DNA from: Forficula auricularia
Lineage: Eukaryota > Arthropoda > Insecta > Dermaptera > Forficulidae
NCBI GenBank assembly: GCA_024734495.1
Contig: JALMQS010000916.1
Coordinates: 124,001 to 188,000, forward strand
DNA length: 64,000 bases
Direction of reading: 5' to 3'
Part shown: piece by piece, positions 1 through 12,100 of the stretch
Layout of the letters: each line of letters begins with the position of its first letter
Position numbering within the stretch: position 1 is the first letter of the stretch
Translations under genes and position numbers: made by a program
The notes under the pieces: model-generated
The model's input: the letters and a program-made list of their open reading frames with translations, nothing else
Databases searched by the model: none
Told to the model about the DNA's origin: nothing

Positions 1-140
1 AGCGATTACTTCATCATTGGACTTAGAAATTTTCTTTCCAGCAAGCATTCTGCCTTGAGATCTTGAAAAACAGGATAAAGTCGCTGGGTGCTAAATCTGG
101 AGAATATGGTGGGTGGGTAAGCAATTTGAAGGCCAATTCA
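1..140 (-). pseudogene. mariner transposase C-terminal fragment
   Basis: Reading the minus strand gives [13 protein letters not shown] followed, after a frameshift, by DLKAE..L..RKF-like residues. This is the block around the third catalytic aspartate of mariner (DD34D) transposases. The rest of the gene lies outside the window or is lost. No terminal repeat is visible, so this is a decayed fragment. Confidence 0.75.
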
Positions 141-174
141 TTCAATTTTTATTTAATTAAAAAAAAAATTATAT

Positions 175-395
175 GGAATTTATTTATATACCTATATACC
201 TACACATAATCTGTGGACCACTAGAAATCTAGAAGTGCAAAACTGGGTGCGGGGGTGGGGATGGATGTGGGGGAGTCCGGGGGTGGAGTGGGGGGGGGGC
301 GTGGTTTCAGGGGGGGGTCGGGGGGCGTTTACTATGTATTTGTATTTTTTTTAATTTGGTTACCGTGCATCGCTCGGTGGCTCCAGGTACTATTG
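175..395 (-). repeat. dispersed G-rich repeat, copy 1
   Basis: A run of G-rich sequence (240-330) is bordered by the 3' motif CATCGCTCGGTGGCTCCAGG. It is an inverted copy of the C-rich stretch at 15578-15862, which shares the same border and the same flank with the 'tctagtgctccacagatta' type sequence. Two copies in opposite orientation show a dispersed element. Class not recognised. Confidence 0.6.
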
Positions 396-1358
396 ATTAA
401 AGTATAGTGACAAAAATGCAAGGAAGTTAATTTATACAGTATTTGACTGAACTACACTCGCCTTCATCTAAATCGACCCAACTCCTAAGCGCGCATACAA
501 AATCGTTTTTTTAAAAACGGCTAAGCTGATATATTTTTTTAAGCTCATTTATTTAGCTTTACATTAAATTTGTGATCTGAATGGCTCGAACTGGAAAAAT
601 AATATCTCATTAGATAAAAGTACTTACATACAAAATAATTATTTTTATTGTTTACATTTCTAAAATTTGTCTGCATGCTTCAAGAATTTCGCGGTACACA
701 AAAGTGCCGCGGCACAGTGGTTGAGAATCGCTGATCTAGAGCGTACCTACTCTTGAAATGGTTTAATTTTCATCCAATTTTTCTATGTAAAATTTCACTC
801 GCAAATTTTGAATTTTGTAGACTTTATGATGTCCCGATATATCCCTGCTCGGCAATGAAGAGTGGAACTTTCAGTGTAGCTATCTTCATGTCATAACATG
901 CTGAATATAAACGTCATTTTTGATTTCGTCGTAGAAATATTATAATTTTATTACAAGATATTCTTGATTCAAGTTTTTTATATATATTTTAATTATACGT
1001 CATATAAGTAATTTAACCAATTTGAATTTGGCTTTTCTTTCAATTTCTCTGGTATAGATTTTACATCTATTTAACAAAACTTATAAAAATGAGGTTATTT
1101 AATATATAAAAAGAAAAACAAACGAAATATATTCTATTTGAATTTTTTATTTAAATATATAAAATTATATCTACTTATCAAAGGTAAATAAAATTCTTGA
1201 CTATGTATATTATATAATAATATAAATTTGTTTTTTTATTATTTAAGCAATATTGTTTGTGATTAATCATTAACTTTTCTAATAAATGTAATTTTTATAT
1301 AAATATAAAATAAAACCTTATTTTTAAAATATGAGAACATCTGATTAAATGACAAAAA
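396..1358. other. AT-rich sequence, no gene; possible hAT end near 690-740
   Basis: No coding region is supported. At about 690-738 the phrase GTGCCGCGGCACAGTGG followed by TTGAGAATCGCTG resembles, in reverse, hAT-type termini that begin CAG.G.TTCTCAACC. The opposite end and a duplication could not be found, so this is only a hint. The rest is simple AT-rich sequence. Confidence 0.3.
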
Positions 1359-1430
1359 ATATAAACTTAAGTGGATATTGATGAGGCAGTCAAAAAAGAA
1401 GAAGATAATTTACACTATCTTTTTATTCAT

Positions 1431-1475
1431 AAAACCGACGTTTCGGAGGCTATTCCCTCCTTCTTCAGGGTTTTG
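1431..1475 (-). ncRNA. hammerhead ribozyme motif, type I minimal
   Basis: On the minus strand: stem I strand AAAACC, core CTGAAGA (fits CUGANGA; positions 1468-1462), stem II GGAGG/CCTCC, then GAAA (1444-1441), ACGT as a two-base-pair palindromic stem III, C as the cleavage residue, then GGTTTT closing stem I. All conserved core positions are present. Stem III has no loop, so activity would be expected only as a dimer, as is known for Penelope hammerheads. Confidence 0.8.
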
Positions 1476-1686
1476 AAAAGTCAGTGAAGGAAATCCAATG
1501 CGGCATTCCCTCTGTCTCCTCTTTCAGTGGCAGTAACAATAATATCTTGTATTTCATTCTCAGCAGAATTATAATGTAATAATATTGAAAATGAATATTG
1601 AGAATGAAATACAAGATATTATTGTTACTGCCACTGAAAGAGGAGACAGAGGAAAATGCCGCATTGATTTCCTTCACTGACTTTTC

Positions 1687-1729
1687 AAAACCCTGAAGAA
1701 GGAGGAATAGCCTCCGAAACGTCGGTTTT
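1687..1729 (+). ncRNA. hammerhead ribozyme motif, type I minimal
   Basis: Stem I AAAACC (to 1692), CTGAAGA (1693-1699), stem II GGAGG/CCTCC with a short AATAG loop, GAAA (1716-1719), palindromic ACGT stem III, cleavage expected after C1723, and GGTTTT (1724-1729) closing stem I. It is the mirror partner of the minus-strand motif at 1431-1475 within the same foldback. Confidence 0.8.
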
Positions 1730-2089
1730 ATGAATAAAAAGATAGTGTAAATTATCTTCTTCTTTTTTGAACTGCCTCATCAATATCCACTTAATTCACT
1801 TATCAGTCCGTCTCCAAAAATTACTCCAATCTATATAAACTTAAAATTTTAATTCTTTATAAAATAACTTCTGTACCTTATTTATGATAAAAATATAGAT
1901 AAATACAAATCTTTTATAATAAACAATCTTATAACGATAATTATTTAAAATCCAAATGTTTCGGGAGAATTTTGATCTTTATCAATGAAATTTTAAGAAA
2001 TTTGGAAAAATAGTTTCTCAAGAAAAAATATAAAGTAACTATAAACAAATAAATATTTTGAAAATAGACAATTAGTGAGAGAAAGCTCT

Positions 2090-2545
2090 TAGCGCCTGCA
2101 GTTTTGGATTATTGTCAATTTTGTCAAGTCCTAATGTCGTAGAGTTGTGCAAAATTTTATTTAGCTCTCACAAGCAGAGATTAGCTGAGGTAGAGAAAGG
2201 TCATACCATCCTTGTTAAGGTTTTGACCAGGTTTCCTTAACAACTTATGGCAAATGTTGGGATGGCTAATGCGTCGTTTGCTCCTGGTATCGGGTTTTTG
2301 CGCAGAATTATTTAAATTACGTTTTGTCTTTTGATGGAAATCTATGGTCATGTTATTTGTTAATGACCATACATTTCTAATTTATTTTCCTTTTTCTTGT
2401 TTGTTAATTGTTAATTTCTTTTAATTGATTTGTATTTATGTTTATTCATTTCTGTAGTTAATTTGTATTGATGTTTTGTTGACCTAGCCACCGAGGACTT
2501 GTGCCTCTAAGCAGGTCGAGTAATAAAGATTTATTTATTTATTAA
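2090..2545 (+). mobile_element. LINE-like 3' end with (ATTT)n tail
   Basis: A moderately GC-rich block ends with a stretch containing CCACCGAGGACTTG, GCAGGTCGAG, an AATAAA signal and a tail of TTTATTTATT repeats at 2530-2543. That arrangement is typical of the 3' untranslated end of a non-LTR retrotransposon. No reading frame of note is left. Family not determined. Confidence 0.45.
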
Positions 2546-2841
2546 CTCTAAAATTTTCATTTTTTGACTTATTTGTGTTTAAAAATCAATCTCTAAAATG
2601 AGGACAAAAATCATTTTCAATCACGATTTTTGATATATGAATTTCTAAAGAAATTCACGAAAGGTTGTTAAATACTGAACCTAAGAAATTTATTAAGTAT
2701 AGTTTTTATTAAAATTCTTCCAAACGATGCAAGGTATATGGAGTCACAAGTTGAGATCAGATGTGTGATATCAGTTTTTGACAGAGGAATTTTCTATAAA
2801 TAAAAATTTCGCTATTTGTTTTGAAATTAAGGGAAATAAAC

Positions 2842-4094
2842 TGATGTGGCCATCCACTTGACTTTACCATACAACCTGGCCCCTCACTTATATTTAATAT
2901 TTAATAAAATTATTTATAATCATGTAGGGAAGGAGGGTTAGTTTTTCCATTTTTAGACTCCTGGAGGCCCACTGATTATGTATAGAAAATTTGGTTTAGT
3001 TTGCTCAAATGGCCTAGATTTTTCATTTTTAACCCCCCTCCACCCTCCTTAATTTTGGGTCGATATGCACCAAAATCTAATCAGCTCTTAATCTCAATGG
3101 TCCAAAACTACGTGTGAAATTTGGTTTCGATATTTACACTAGTTTTTGAACTAACTCGTCCACAAAATTTGGTAACGCACAGACTAACTAACTAACTAAC
3201 AGACATTTATTTTATTTTTATTTTTTTTATTTATCCAGAAAAATACACAACATACAAAATATCGTGTCCTATAGAGTTGACAAGTCAACGGTACATAGGA
3301 CCGGATTAAAATCTTATATTATACCTATAGCTTATATATCTATCTTATATATAACAATTAATAATTATTTAATTTTACAAAGAATTACAATAAATGAAAT
3401 ATGGTGTACATTGATATATATACATTAGTTCACATTAGAAATTTACATACATATGACAGGTTGAAATCACAACGATCCGATCCATTTAACCAATTTTTTT
3501 CTCAATATTTTCTTGTCACACGACAGATTTTTTAGATCATTTGGGAGTTTATTAAAATATTTAATTGCCATAAAAAACTTTTTTGGGTTATTGACTTATT
3601 AATCTTTGGCAGGACAATAATTGATCTATGTCTAGTTCTGCCACTATGTTCATTATACATAATCTTACACTCATCATAATAATAAACAACAGAGTTAACA
3701 ATAAAAGATTCATCAATTCCCAAGACAGATTGTACCTTAATTTTTTTAATAAGTCTAGTCAGTATAGTGATAAGTAGTTTCGTTGCATTATCATATGCCC
3801 CCCTCCCCACGCGATTATACCATAGTTAATTATACTCTCAAACAGAGCCTGATAAATTACCTTCATAGCCAACATCCAACATTTTGACAAAACAATTATT
3901 ATCTCGAAAAATATAATTTTTTCGATGTTCACTTATTAGAGCTTTTTTGTAGAGCAAAATGCCATGGTTTCTCTCAATTTTTTTAATCAAAATACTTTCA
4001 GCCGTTTTTTGAGATATTTCGAAAAAAAGATGGAAAAAAACACTTTTTATGCACGATTACAATACTTGACCATACCCTGTATGGTAAAGTAAAA
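2842..4094 (+). mobile_element. dispersed family A element, copy 1, split by a LINE fragment
   Basis: The left end is TGATGTGGCCATCCACTTGA followed by CTTTACCATACAACCTGG. The right end is ...CCCTGTATGGTAAAGTAAA. The ends share the inverted motif ACTTTACCATACA. Five other copies occur (12511, 17573, 27667, 29310, 47981). The interior has a C-rich stretch and tandem CTAACTAACAGACA-like tetranucleotides. A 5'-truncated LINE interrupts it at about 3205-3885. It encodes no protein and is probably a non-autonomous DNA element. Confidence 0.7.
3205..3885 (-). pseudogene. LINE reverse-transcriptase C-terminal fragment
   Basis: The minus-strand frame (about 3870-3430) reads ...GGAYDNATKLLITI..RLIKKI, then CKIMYNEHSGRTRH and LPKINKSITQKSF. 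These are the blocks that follow the reverse-transcriptase domain in CR1/Jockey-type LINEs (W-GGAY...L..IQ, the ...P..K...G..SF. pattern). T-rich sequence at 3208-3235 would be the A-rich tail in this orientation. It lies inside family A copy 1, with ACATTT repeated at both edges as a likely target duplication. Confidence 0.6.
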
Positions 4095-4768
4095 ATTGTT
4101 CTTATATTATATGTTTGGAAGAATTTTAATAATTAACTCCTTTCAGTACTTTTATTTTTATAAGATAATTTTTATTATATGTCAGAAGGGTTTTATGTTC
4201 CACTTCGGGAATTAAATTCGAATCTCGACATTTGACTTGAGCTTCGAAGCAAACCACATTTTAATATAATCATGGTGAATTTGAACCTTCTGACAACTAT
4301 CACAAATTAGTAGTTGACAACATCTTGTGATTTTCTTTACAATTCTTGACTCTACTACTACTACTATCTGCAATTTGCATATTTACATAAGTTTAGACAT
4401 AAAAGCTTTCTAACTCAAACCATTCGTTGACAAATGATCAAAATTTCCCGAGAACCTACCAAGCTTATAAAATGTTTTCACATATTACACCAATTTAAAA
4501 TTTCATTTAGTGATTCAAGTTTACCTAGAGAATTAGAGCAGACGGCCTATTTGCGAGTTAACCACACCCGAAAGGACAGTAATTGTCTTCATTTTTTTTT
4601 TATTCCAAATTACATCAGTTAAATTTCTGTTCTAGGGTTAAGATATCTTCAGTAGGGTGGAGTGAAAAAACTAAAATCAAAAATTTGAAACGGGCGTATA
4701 CGGAAAAGTTGCCTAATACAAAGTCTATTTATAATACAAAATCTCAGTTAAATCCAATTATATCTTAA

Positions 4769-5840
4769 GGTGCCCCTTCAAGTGTGTATTGCGCAGGCTC
4801 GTCGATGAGTTCTCTCTGAAAACCACCGAAAAAATTCCGCGCTGGTCAATAAAAATGCACATTGCACAAGCTGGAAATAATTTTAATAGACGTTAAGCAT
4901 TCCAAATAAGAGTTATAAGAGTTTTCGACGGTTTCTGGCTGGTGATAAATTTTTGAGGGATTAAAAACTACGAAAATTGTGGACTTTTTTCATATTTTGC
5001 TTATAACCCGAAAATCATGCGTCCTACAGAAAATTTTACTCTTATCAAAATGAAAGAGCATAAACATTACGCGTCGAATAATCTACTTATAAGTTAAAAT
5101 TGCTTCAGCCGTTTAGCCACAATCGATCGTCAAAATAGGCAATTTTTACCAATTTATACCAAAGTGAATTATGCTCATTAGGTGGTCACAAGAAACATCT
5201 CTTCAAATTTTTGCGGCCTTGCCCCCCAGAATTGTTACTAATTGGCTAAAAAACGAGATTGGCAATCATTCATCTTAATTGGACAACGGTAACCCGTGCC
5301 GCAATGAGGTTGAAAAAATTGCAGTTTTTCATTCATAAAATGAAAACCACTCATCCTAGAAACTTGATTCTTGTCTCATTTTCTAAGAAATTTTGTTGTC
5401 TTGAAGTTTTACTTGAGCCACTTTTTTGTTAAAACTTTTAGATTTGAAGATATCCAGAATTTTCCAAGACAGGACATGATCCGACCTTATTGCGGCACGG
5501 GTTACCGTTGTCCAATTAAGATGAAACTTTGCCAATCTCATTTTTTAGCCAATTGGCAACTATTATGGGGGTCAGCACCAAAATTCGAAAAGTGCTTTCT
5601 TGTGATCACATAATGAGAATAATTCACTTTTACGCAAAGTTTGTAAAACTTGCCTATATTTGACGATCGATTGTGGCTAAACGGCTAAAGTGATTTTAAC
5701 TTTTCAGTAGGTTTTTCAACGCGATATTCTATGCTACTTCATTTTGGTAGGAGTAAAATTTTCCGTAGGACCCATGGTTTTCGAGTTATATGCAAAAATC
5801 TGAAAAAAGGCCCAAATTTTCGTGATGTCAAAGGGACACC
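4769..5840. mobile_element. TTAA-flanked foldback DNA element (family P3)
   Basis: The termini are GGTGCCCCTT and AAGGGACACC, directly flanked by TTAA on both sides (4765-4768, 5841-5844). Most of the interior is one imperfect palindrome (about 4975-5330 against 5340-5835). For example, TTGGACAACGGTAACCCGTG on the left is matched by CACGGGTTACCGTTGTCCAA on the right. A TTAA target is the piggyBac hallmark, but the tips do not start CCC. It is non-autonomous. Confidence 0.65.
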
Positions 5841-6187
5841 TTAAGATTACATCGTAGGAAGTTCAAATTTCACACACATGATTACACTTATAGTTTTTTT
5901 TTTTTTTTGGGTTGGGGGGGGGTGCTTTTTCGCTCCACCCTCATCTCTCAAATCAAACCGAACAATATTTTCAATTTCAATTAAACAACTAATTAAAATT
6001 TTAATTTATAAATTCTAAATAATTTTGTTATTATTTACATCGTGCATTGACTGCCTACTCTAATCTTATAGATTTACTGTGATTTATCTATAAGTGTTTT
6101 CAAAAATTAATTTTAACTTCTCCTTTCTTATAGAATTTTCAATCTTTTATAAAGAAAATCTTTATTTTGTTTCTGTTTATATTATAG

Positions 6188-9100
6188 ATGGTGCCGAGAC
6201 CACTTGATAGTGACCAGACTCTGGTCAATATTTTACCCCAAGAGGGAATCCGGGGAGGATCAATTTCTTTAGGAATGCTTATAGAATTTATCCTTCAAAG
6301 AACATATCATGAATTGACAGTTCTTGCAGAATTGTAAGCAGTTTTATTTTTATGAAATACACTAAGTACAAATGGTTATTATAATTAATTTAAATTTACA
6401 GATTACCTAGGAAAACGGACATTGAACGAAAAATCGAAATTTATAATTATTCAGCTCGAACTAGACAATTATTTGTACGATTATTAGCTCTAGTAAAATG
6501 GGCAAATAGTGCTTCAAAAGTGGATAAGTCAGCAGTAAGTATAACTCATAGAGTAATTTAGAGTGGAAGGCTCCATAAGTAGCCAATGTATTTTAGCGTA
6601 TACGAGTTACAGAGCTCTCTGGCGAGACAAGGGCAAAACCATTGGGCAATAAAATGTCGGAAACCGCTCTCTTCGGGGCAAATTTTGGTGACATTATCAA
6701 AATGTAAAAAATACTCTTATATATATATATAACATAAAGGGTATGTATCTTATATCTATGACAAAAGCTTTCAATGTTCTATGATCTTTGGATAGCCTCT
6801 AAGAACTAAGAGTTTGTTAAGTGCATTCGGTAGAGAGCGCTTTTTCTACCGGATTTCTATATACGGTAGCCTTCCTCTCTATATTACTCTATGGTATAAC
6901 TTATTTAAACTTCTTTTTGTATCTTTCTCGGTATAATAACATTTATATTTATTTTTAGCATATTATGGCTTTTCTGGATAAACAATCTTTATTATTTGTC
7001 GATACCGCTGACATGCTTGCGCGAATGTCCCGGGACACTTTAGTTCATGCCCGGTTACCAAATTTCCATATTCCAGCTGCAATAGAAGTACTAACAACAG
7101 GAACCTTCTCTAAATTGCCTACCTGTATTCGCGTAAGCAAATATTTTTAATGGCGTTTCCAAATACCCTAGTAGCACAATGTTTCAAACTATATAGTAGC
7201 TATATAGTTGCCTATATAGATTCTCAAAATCTATATAGGAGCAATATAGTTACTATATATTTTGAAACATTGTGCTACTAGGGTAGCCAAAAGAAATACA
7301 ACTTTATTCTTGCAAATCTAAATTTTTATTTAGGAGCGTATTGTCCCCCCTGATCCCATAACTCCGAGCCAGAAACGAACAACACTTGCACGATTGAATC
7401 AAGTCATTCAACATCGATTAGTAACTGGAAATTTAATACCAAATATGAAAAATCCTAAGGTAAAAAAAATCTCAATGTTTCCTATACGTTAATTTTTTTA
7501 GCTCATATTAAAGTTTATATATATTAACAAAATAATTTTAGAATAATATTTTAAAAAACATTTTGTTTTTTCCTAATTATTTTTAATAGACACACAAAAA
7601 TGAAATTCAATCTAAAGAGCTTATTCGGCGGGAGGATCCGTGGGCTAGTTGGAAAGCCGCTCTTCTCGTAAAGGAGAGAGACACGGGTTCGAGCCCCGTC
7701 GGATGCTCAATTTATTTTTCCTTTTCAAAAAAACATCAAAAAAATAATAAAATAATTTTCTAAATGTAGAATTAACATAAGAAATTATTGATCATATTAT
7801 TTAACTTTCGCGGTTCAAATTGCTTTAAGAAAAAATTAAAATTAAAAGTTTAAAAGTTAATTTATCTAAGACATCACATCTTTACTTAAAATTTTGTAAT
7901 GTATTACAAAAACACCCACGGGCTCATTATATGCAGCAGCCGATATTATTGCATTTGTAATCCCCAAATGAAGGAAGATGATTGGATAAGTTGAATTATC
8001 TCTCATCTTGTCCATTAATATAGAACTTTTATTTTCTGCTTTAATTGACAAAGAAAAAACAATAAAATTTTCTCCCATATTTATTGGCGAATTTAGTTTA
8101 GAATTTTTCATAGGCTATTTTTTCTATTTTTAAATCCCCTTAAAACTTACTTTTTAGAACCTAAAGATCTGATGTCTAATTATTAATAACTAAAGGAAAA
8201 GTTGAACAAACTTAGTTTTGTCCGAATTAAAAGAAATTAGACAAAAATCAAAATATAATTCTTAAGTCTTATTAGATATGCAATACTGACTTTCGCAATC
8301 TTAAAATATAAATTTGAAAAAAAAAATTTTATAAAATTTTATCTTTGTTATAATAATCTAATAATATAAAAATCATGTAATAACTAATAAATAATATCTA
8401 AGTATGAATATTATTAGTCAGTCCCATAGTGAGTTTGTTTTTTTAAGTTCCATAATTAAATCCAAAAAGTGGATTTCTAAGGGTTGATGATCAGTGTAGG
8501 TGATAGGGGCTGGGCCGGATAGAAAGGATAGAATTGTAGATAAACAGGGAGTAGATGATAACACGCAATAAAGAATACTTCTTCATATATGAAATCACAT
8601 TATCGCCTTTATTAAAAGGGATAAAGAGTTACAGTGAAAATAATCTGAATAAAACCAAAAAGGGGATTTATAAGGGTTGATGTTAGTGGACTGTAGGTAA
8701 TAGGGGCTGTGCTGGATAGAATGGGTAGAATTGTAGTTAAACCGGGCGTATGTGAAAACACTCAAATAAATAACACTTCGTATATAAAATCACTTTCGCC
8801 TTTATTATAAAGGGATAAATAAATACAATGAATGAATTTATTCAAGCCAATGGTATCAAGAAGGCTTGGTGTCGCACAGGGTCAATTTCGGGAGAAAGGC
8901 AGGTGGTACGTGGCAAGGTTTTGGTAAGGAGAGAAAGAAACAGATAAGCAGGATCGGGTTTCGAGAGAGAATGGCCCAGGAGAGTCGGAGAGAGAAGGGC
9001 ATTAAGAGTGAGCAGGGGTTGTCTTAGGTAAATCAAATAAGGGTAAGGAAAAATAAGAAAGAAAGTGAGTACGCTCAATGACGAATCAGAGTAAAACTGA

Positions 9101-12100
9101 GGTCAAGGGCGACCAAGAACGTCCCCTCACATCCAGAGGGGGGAGGAGGAGAAGCTTCGAAACCCGGCAAAGGTCCAATTTGAATTTAACCATAATCATA
9201 TATGAATTATTCAAGCCAGGTGTTGAGAAGGCTTGGAAGAGCACATGTCTGGTTTCGAGAGAGAGGAATGATGCAGGTGGCAAGGTCTTGTGTACGGAGA
9301 GAGAGAAACAGATGAGAAGCAGAATCGGGTGTCGAGAGAATAAGGGTCCTGGAGCTTGGCAAGGGTCAGATCAAGATGGAAGGGCATTAAGAAAAAACAG
9401 GAAAATCGCAGGGGTTGTCGTATGTTTAGATCAGATAAGGATAAGGATAGATAGGCAGAAAGTTAGTGCTCAGTGAGTATTCAGAGGCAACTGAACGTCG
9501 TGGACAAGCAAGGTCGACCTCTCACCCCCAGAGGGGCAGGGGAGGGAATAGAGGGGGAGAATAAGCTTCGAAGACAGCCAAGGGTCAAATTTGAATTTAA
9601 CCATTCTAATATTAGCAGAACTGAGAAATATTAGAGACCATGAGATCTGAGTAGTTTTTCGTTCCTTTCCTTGGTAGGCCAGAAGCCATTACCACAGCCC
9701 CTTTCATTTTATCCCACTCATAAAGGAAGACTAGGATGGAACTTAAAAGCAACAATTTACTGTAGCTCATACTAGTCAATATTTTGCATTGTAAGCACTA
9801 CTCCAGATAATGTGATAATCGGCAGAATAAATAATATATATTTAATTTCAGATCGAAAATGGCTGCGTTACATTTACTATTGCTCACGAATTTCGTGTGT
9901 CATTGACAACCATCGGAGATGGACCTAACATTCCTTGGCGATTACTAGGAATAGATATTTTAGTCGAAGACAAAGAAACAGGCGGTACTCTAATTATTCT
10001 AATATTTTATTATGATTTCATTATCACCTCCTTTATTGAATTATTAAGAAATATTTATTTAATTTTTTTCTTCAAGATGGTAAAATGCTAGTGCACCCAA
10101 TGCAAGTGGATTATATACATCAAGTGATTCAAGCAAGATTAGTTGATCATCCAGCACCATTGACTGAAGTTTACAGCTGCTTACATTTTTTCTGTCAAAG
10201 TTTACAATTAGAGGTATATCCATAATAATTTTTATAATTTTCTTTTGAATATCATCTAAAGTTTTGAAAATATAATTTTTTCGAGCAGTTAATTAATACT
10301 CGCCATCAGAAAGAATCCAATATCAATTTAATCAATTAATTTCTAAAAAAAATCATCCAATTTAATTTAAGGGCGTTCCCTAATATAGCTCAGATGCAGT
10401 TCGCGTTTTCCCCTACTCTCAAATGCGCAGAAAGGCAAAAATATTTTCACTGCGTCGTTTCTTGGATCTGGCAACATTGCGTTCTTACCGACGCTATAAG
10501 AAAAAGAATAAAAAAAAACACTTCATGAAACAGCTCAATGCGAAAATCCAAATGAGAACAGTATAGTTAGGTTGAGAGAATTAGCTAAAAATCTCAAATG
10601 CACCAGCTGCAGAAGTTTTTTAGATATGGAAAAATTGAGTGATTTTAGTGCGTCGTTGCCAAGTCGCCTCTCTCACTTGCCATGCCATGAGAGAAAAAAT
10701 GAAAACTATCAAAAATACTTAACTTTTAACATTTTTCATACAAAACGAATACCGCTTGATACAATTATTTTAACAGAAAAATATTTCTTATATCTTCAGT
10801 TAATGATTCTCAGTTTTTCAAAATAATTTCAATAAAATTACGATTGTTATTTAATAAAACTGTCGCTTTAACATCAACCTGGATAGGGTGTGCGTGTTAA
10901 ATATGCAAATTTCAATGGTCAATATTTATAAATTTAGTGCCGCAAGGACTATTGAAAAAAATTTCTATGTATAAAGGACACTAATAAATATGTGTATTCA
11001 AAGTTTTAAAAGGATTGCAAGAAAATCGATTTATTAGGGAACGTCCTTAAAGTGTATAATGAAGAAAATTAAATCATTTGATTTTTTTTTTGGGAAATCA
11101 CTGAGGATAAGAATTTCATTTGATTTTCTAGTAAATATCAAATTGTATGCTAATTCAAAATTAATTCTTCATTATATCTACATGTCTTAGGCATAAAGTT
11201 ATTTCAAGCAAATAAATAATTTTAACAATTATTTAATTTCTTTTTGAATAGACAAATACTCTTCCAAGTGATTTCGCTTTATAAATGCAAATTTTTAATC
11301 CCTCTTTTCCTTATGACTTTTATTTGTATTAATTAATAAAGTGAAGGGTGTGTAGTTTCACAGTGAATGAAATAAAACTCAAAGAGGTTTATACAAACTC
11401 AATATATTTCGGATTATTAGTCCATCACTTTATTAATTAATATCATGTTTCACCTAAAACCTACACCACTTTCCCTAAGTAAAATTTATTTGTATTGCTG
11501 AAATATTTTCCTAGTTATTATAATTAATTAATATTTCAATGAATTTTTAAAGTATAATAATAAAACTTGAGCAAGATGCGAGGTAGGTTTCACAAAATTG
11601 AGTTTTGAATTCAATATATTTCGGGGGTGAGCCCATCATTTTTTTTGACTCCTGAAGATTAAATTATAATTTATTAATATAGATAAAAAATGATTTTAGG
11701 TGTTATATTCTCAAGCGATCCGTTTAAGCAAATTCCGTTTAGATAATCATATTCACATTGATGATTATTCTCCTGGAAAACATTTAGTTATTTCTTATTG
11801 GAGGTGAATAAAAATTTGTTTTTTTTTAATCGTATTATTTATTTATTCATTGTTTTTATTATAACATATGTTATATGTTTCAATAGAGAATTAACAAGTA
11901 AAGATCCTCGATCTGAATTAGGCTATCGTTTAACAGTTCAAGTTGACACACATGATCCAACTAAACCCTTAACGGTGGTTCATGTTCCTTCTTTAACTTG
12001 TAAGGTAAGATTAAACAATTTAAAAAAAATTTGTATTTAATTACCTATTTAATTAAAGTAATATTGATATTTTTTATATATTTGATCTAGGAAACGAAAA

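Larger units (their letters stand above)
1371..1832. mobile_element. foldback Penelope-type element with two hammerhead motifs (copy 1)
   Basis: A 462-bp insertion is bounded by a perfect 12-bp duplication ATATAAACTTAA (1359-1370 and 1833-1844). The left arm (1371 to about 1590) and right arm (about 1600 to 1795) are near-perfect inverted repeats meeting around 1595. The right arm extends 38 bp further (CAGTCCGTCTCC region) than the left, as if the left were truncated. Each arm carries one hammerhead core pointing outward along its own strand. The 12-bp duplication fits target-primed retrotransposition better than cut-and-paste. No protein is encoded. Assignment to Penelope-like elements rests on the ribozyme type and on the relative at 59358-60074. 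Confidence 0.75.

Noticed and set aside
7166..7287. Conserved microRNA gene
   Set aside because: Perfect symmetry and simple CTATATAG units point to a MITE; no evidence for a conserved mature sequence.
9078..9476. 132-codon plus-strand open frame rich in Arg, Glu and Gly
   Set aside because: Lies in degenerate purine-rich tandem repeats; the duplicated unit next to it does not keep the frame.
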